Source: Gammaproteobacteria bacterium
Lineage (GTDB): Bacteria > Pseudomonadota > Gammaproteobacteria > Pseudomonadales > Azotimanducaceae
DNA length: 64,000 bases
Direction of reading: 5' to 3'
Assembly: GCA_002684495.1 (NCBI GenBank)
Contig: NYVG01000016.1
Coordinates: 70,422-134,421 of the forward strand
Every line of letters begins with the position of its first letter. The stretch's first letter is position 1. Position numbers and translations under genes: made by a program. The notes beneath the pieces are model-generated. The model saw nothing but the letters and a program-made list of their open reading frames with translations, had not been told where the DNA came from and did not search any database. Shown here one piece after another: positions 62,943 through 64,000 of the stretch.

Positions 62943-63573
62943 ATTTTGGCTGAGTTGGCTGGTCATTCTGGCTGCGGGGGCTGTGATTGCGAGCGAGGAG
63001 CCTCAGGCTGAAGCGGATAATTTGGCCTCAGCTGGGCTGATAGCGCTGATAGACGCTTTTGACGGCGTTTCCGCTCGTTTTGTACAGACCGTAGTTGACG
63101 CTTCGCTGCAGACCCTTGAAGAGTCCTCAGGCAGGCTGGCTTTGCAGCGCCCAAAATTTAGGTGGCAGGTGGATATGCCATTTGCGCAATTGATCGTTGC
63201 GGATGGCGCACAGATGCAAATTTACGATCCCGACCTGGTTCAGGTGACCGTTCACGATATCGATCAACGTTTAGGACCCACTCCCCTTACGATTCTTTTA
63301 GGCGATACGGGGACGCTGGCGGCAGAGTTTGCAGTGAGCCTTACTGTCGAGGGCACTAGACAAAATTTTATATTACGCCCCCGATCTGAGTCCGCGCTGT
63401 TTCTGCAGGTCGAACTGGTTTTTCAAGGCCAGTTGCTTGAGGCGCTTTCAATTTGGGATGGTGCCGGCCAATTAACGCGTATTCAGTTCAGTGAGATGCA
63501 GCTCGACCAACCCATTGATGCGGAGCAATTCGAGCTGACATTGCCAGCAGGCACCGATGTGATCCGTGGGTGA
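62905..63573 (+). CDS. lolA: Outer-membrane lipoprotein carrier LolA
   Basis: A 222-aa periplasmic chaperone that ferries lipoproteins from LolCDE to LolB. A signal peptide ([17 protein letters not shown]) precedes the mature part with family segments [28 protein letters not shown] and [14 protein letters not shown]. It starts 38 bases inside ftsK and overlaps the rarA start, implying tight coupling of ftsK-lolA-rarA. The listed ATG lacks a clear ribosome site; a TTG at 62923 is an alternative. Confidence 0.93.
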   Translation: MAVEKSLFLTVNKFWLSWLVILAAGAVIASEEPQAEADNLASAGLIALIDAFDGVSARFVQTVVDASLQTLEESSGRLALQRPKFRWQVDMPFAQLIVADGAQMQIYDPDLVQVTVHDIDQRLGPTPLTILLGDTGTLAAEFAVSLTVEGTRQNFILRPRSESALFLQVELVFQGQLLEALSIWDGAGQLTRIQFSEMQLDQPIDAEQFELTLPAGTDVIRG

Positions 63574-64000
63574 TTTATTCGATCAGAATGACCGTGCTGG
63601 TCAGCCGCTGGCTGAGCGTTTACGTCCTCTGTCTTTGGCTGAGTATGTGGGCCAAAGGCACCTCCTAGCTCAGGGGGAACCTTTGCAGCGCTTGGCTGCA
63701 GGGGAGGCTATCCACTCAATGATTTTGTGGGGACCGCCGGGAACGGGTAAGACCACGTTAGCGCGTTTGCTCGCGGTAAGCGCTGATTGTTATTGGATTA
63801 ATCTCTCGGCGGTGCTTGCAGGTGTTAAAGATATCCGCCAAGCCGTTGCAGAGGCGCAAATGCACAAAGGGCAGGGTCGGCGCACAGTATTATTCGTGGA
63901 TGAAGTGCATCGTTTCAATAAGGCTCAGCAGGATGCATTTTTGCCCCATGTTGAGGACGGGACGCTGACCTTTATCGGCGCGACCACCGAGAACCCATCT
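63566..64000 (+). CDS. rarA: Replication-associated recombination protein RarA (MgsA), N-terminal part
   Basis: The first 145 codons of an AAA+ ATPase of the clamp-loader clade that acts at stalled replication forks. It begins with GTG 63566 ([21 protein letters not shown]), followed by Walker [11 protein letters not shown] and Walker [20 protein letters not shown] (sensor IGATTENPS at the edge). The frame is open to the window end, so the gene is truncated by the window. It overlaps the lolA stop by eight bases. Confidence 0.9.
   Translation, partial: MGDLFDQNDRAGQPLAERLRPLSLAEYVGQRHLLAQGEPLQRLAAGEAIHSMILWGPPGTGKTTLARLLAVSADCYWINLSAVLAGVKDIRQAVAEAQMHKGQGRRTVLFVDEVHRFNKAQQDAFLPHVEDGTLTFIGATTENPS

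Overview
The window is a 64 kb chromosomal segment of a free-living, probably marine, gammaproteobacterium. The order tig-clpP-clpX-lon-hupB-ppiD, the blocks cysB-cysH-thrH, metH-nfuA, cspD-clpS-clpA-infA-bpt-aat and ftsK-lolA-rarA, and the acnD/prpF type of methylcitrate cycle all resemble pseudomonads and the Cellvibrionales/OM60-NOR5 (Halieaceae) groups. Placement below class is inference from gene content and order only. There are no rRNA or tRNA genes, insertion sequences, prophages or CRISPR arrays. The DNA is densely coded, with many stop codons that touch or overlap.

Layout. 1-5000: a metabolic block with the end of a MATE exporter, a PhyH-type dioxygenase, two crotonase-fold enzymes (one PaaG-like) and a GPH-type sugar/cation symporter. 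5147-13654: the proteostasis block tig, clpP, clpX, lon, hupB, ppiD. 13663-23691: mltD, a methyltransferase with rnhA and dnaQ, nhaB, nudC, an SCP2-like protein, sohB, an AcuI/YhdH reductase and a CPA2 antiporter. 23736-30803: assimilatory sulfite reductase with DUF934, a 48-codon membrane ORF with a strong promoter, metH and nfuA. 30812-32207: a DAHP synthase gene preceded by a transcription attenuator with a short leader peptide rich in aromatic residues, and an array of 20-bp palindromic repeats. 32204-37940: an AddAB-type helicase-nuclease pair. 38115-42338: small proteins (39-aa membrane peptide, TerB-like, YdcH-like), a 5'-nucleotidase, cysB, cysH and thrH. 42432-48301: the methylcitrate cycle in two convergent halves, prpB-prpC against acnD-prpF. 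48319-51273: GNAT, purB and mnmA, in line with acnD-prpF. 51385-52626: moaC-moaD-moaE. 52806-55028: monomeric NADP isocitrate dehydrogenase. 55122-60519: cspD, clpS, clpA, infA, bpt, aat and a small PA4642-like gene. 60666-64000: ftsK, lolA and the start of rarA.

How it fits together. The Clp and Lon proteases lie in two blocks. The second holds a complete bacterial N-degron pathway: Bpt and Aat attach Leu/Phe, ClpS recognises the tag and ClpA unfolds the protein for ClpP, encoded 50 kb away. CysB, CysH and CysI form most of the reductive branch of sulfate assimilation and lead towards MetH. AcuI makes propionyl-CoA from acryloyl-CoA, and the prp genes consume propionyl-CoA. The most distinctive regulatory sequence is the aro attenuator at 31914-32207. 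I found no wholly novel multigene system; the observations worth following are regulatory elements, small ORFs and unusual gene arrangements.
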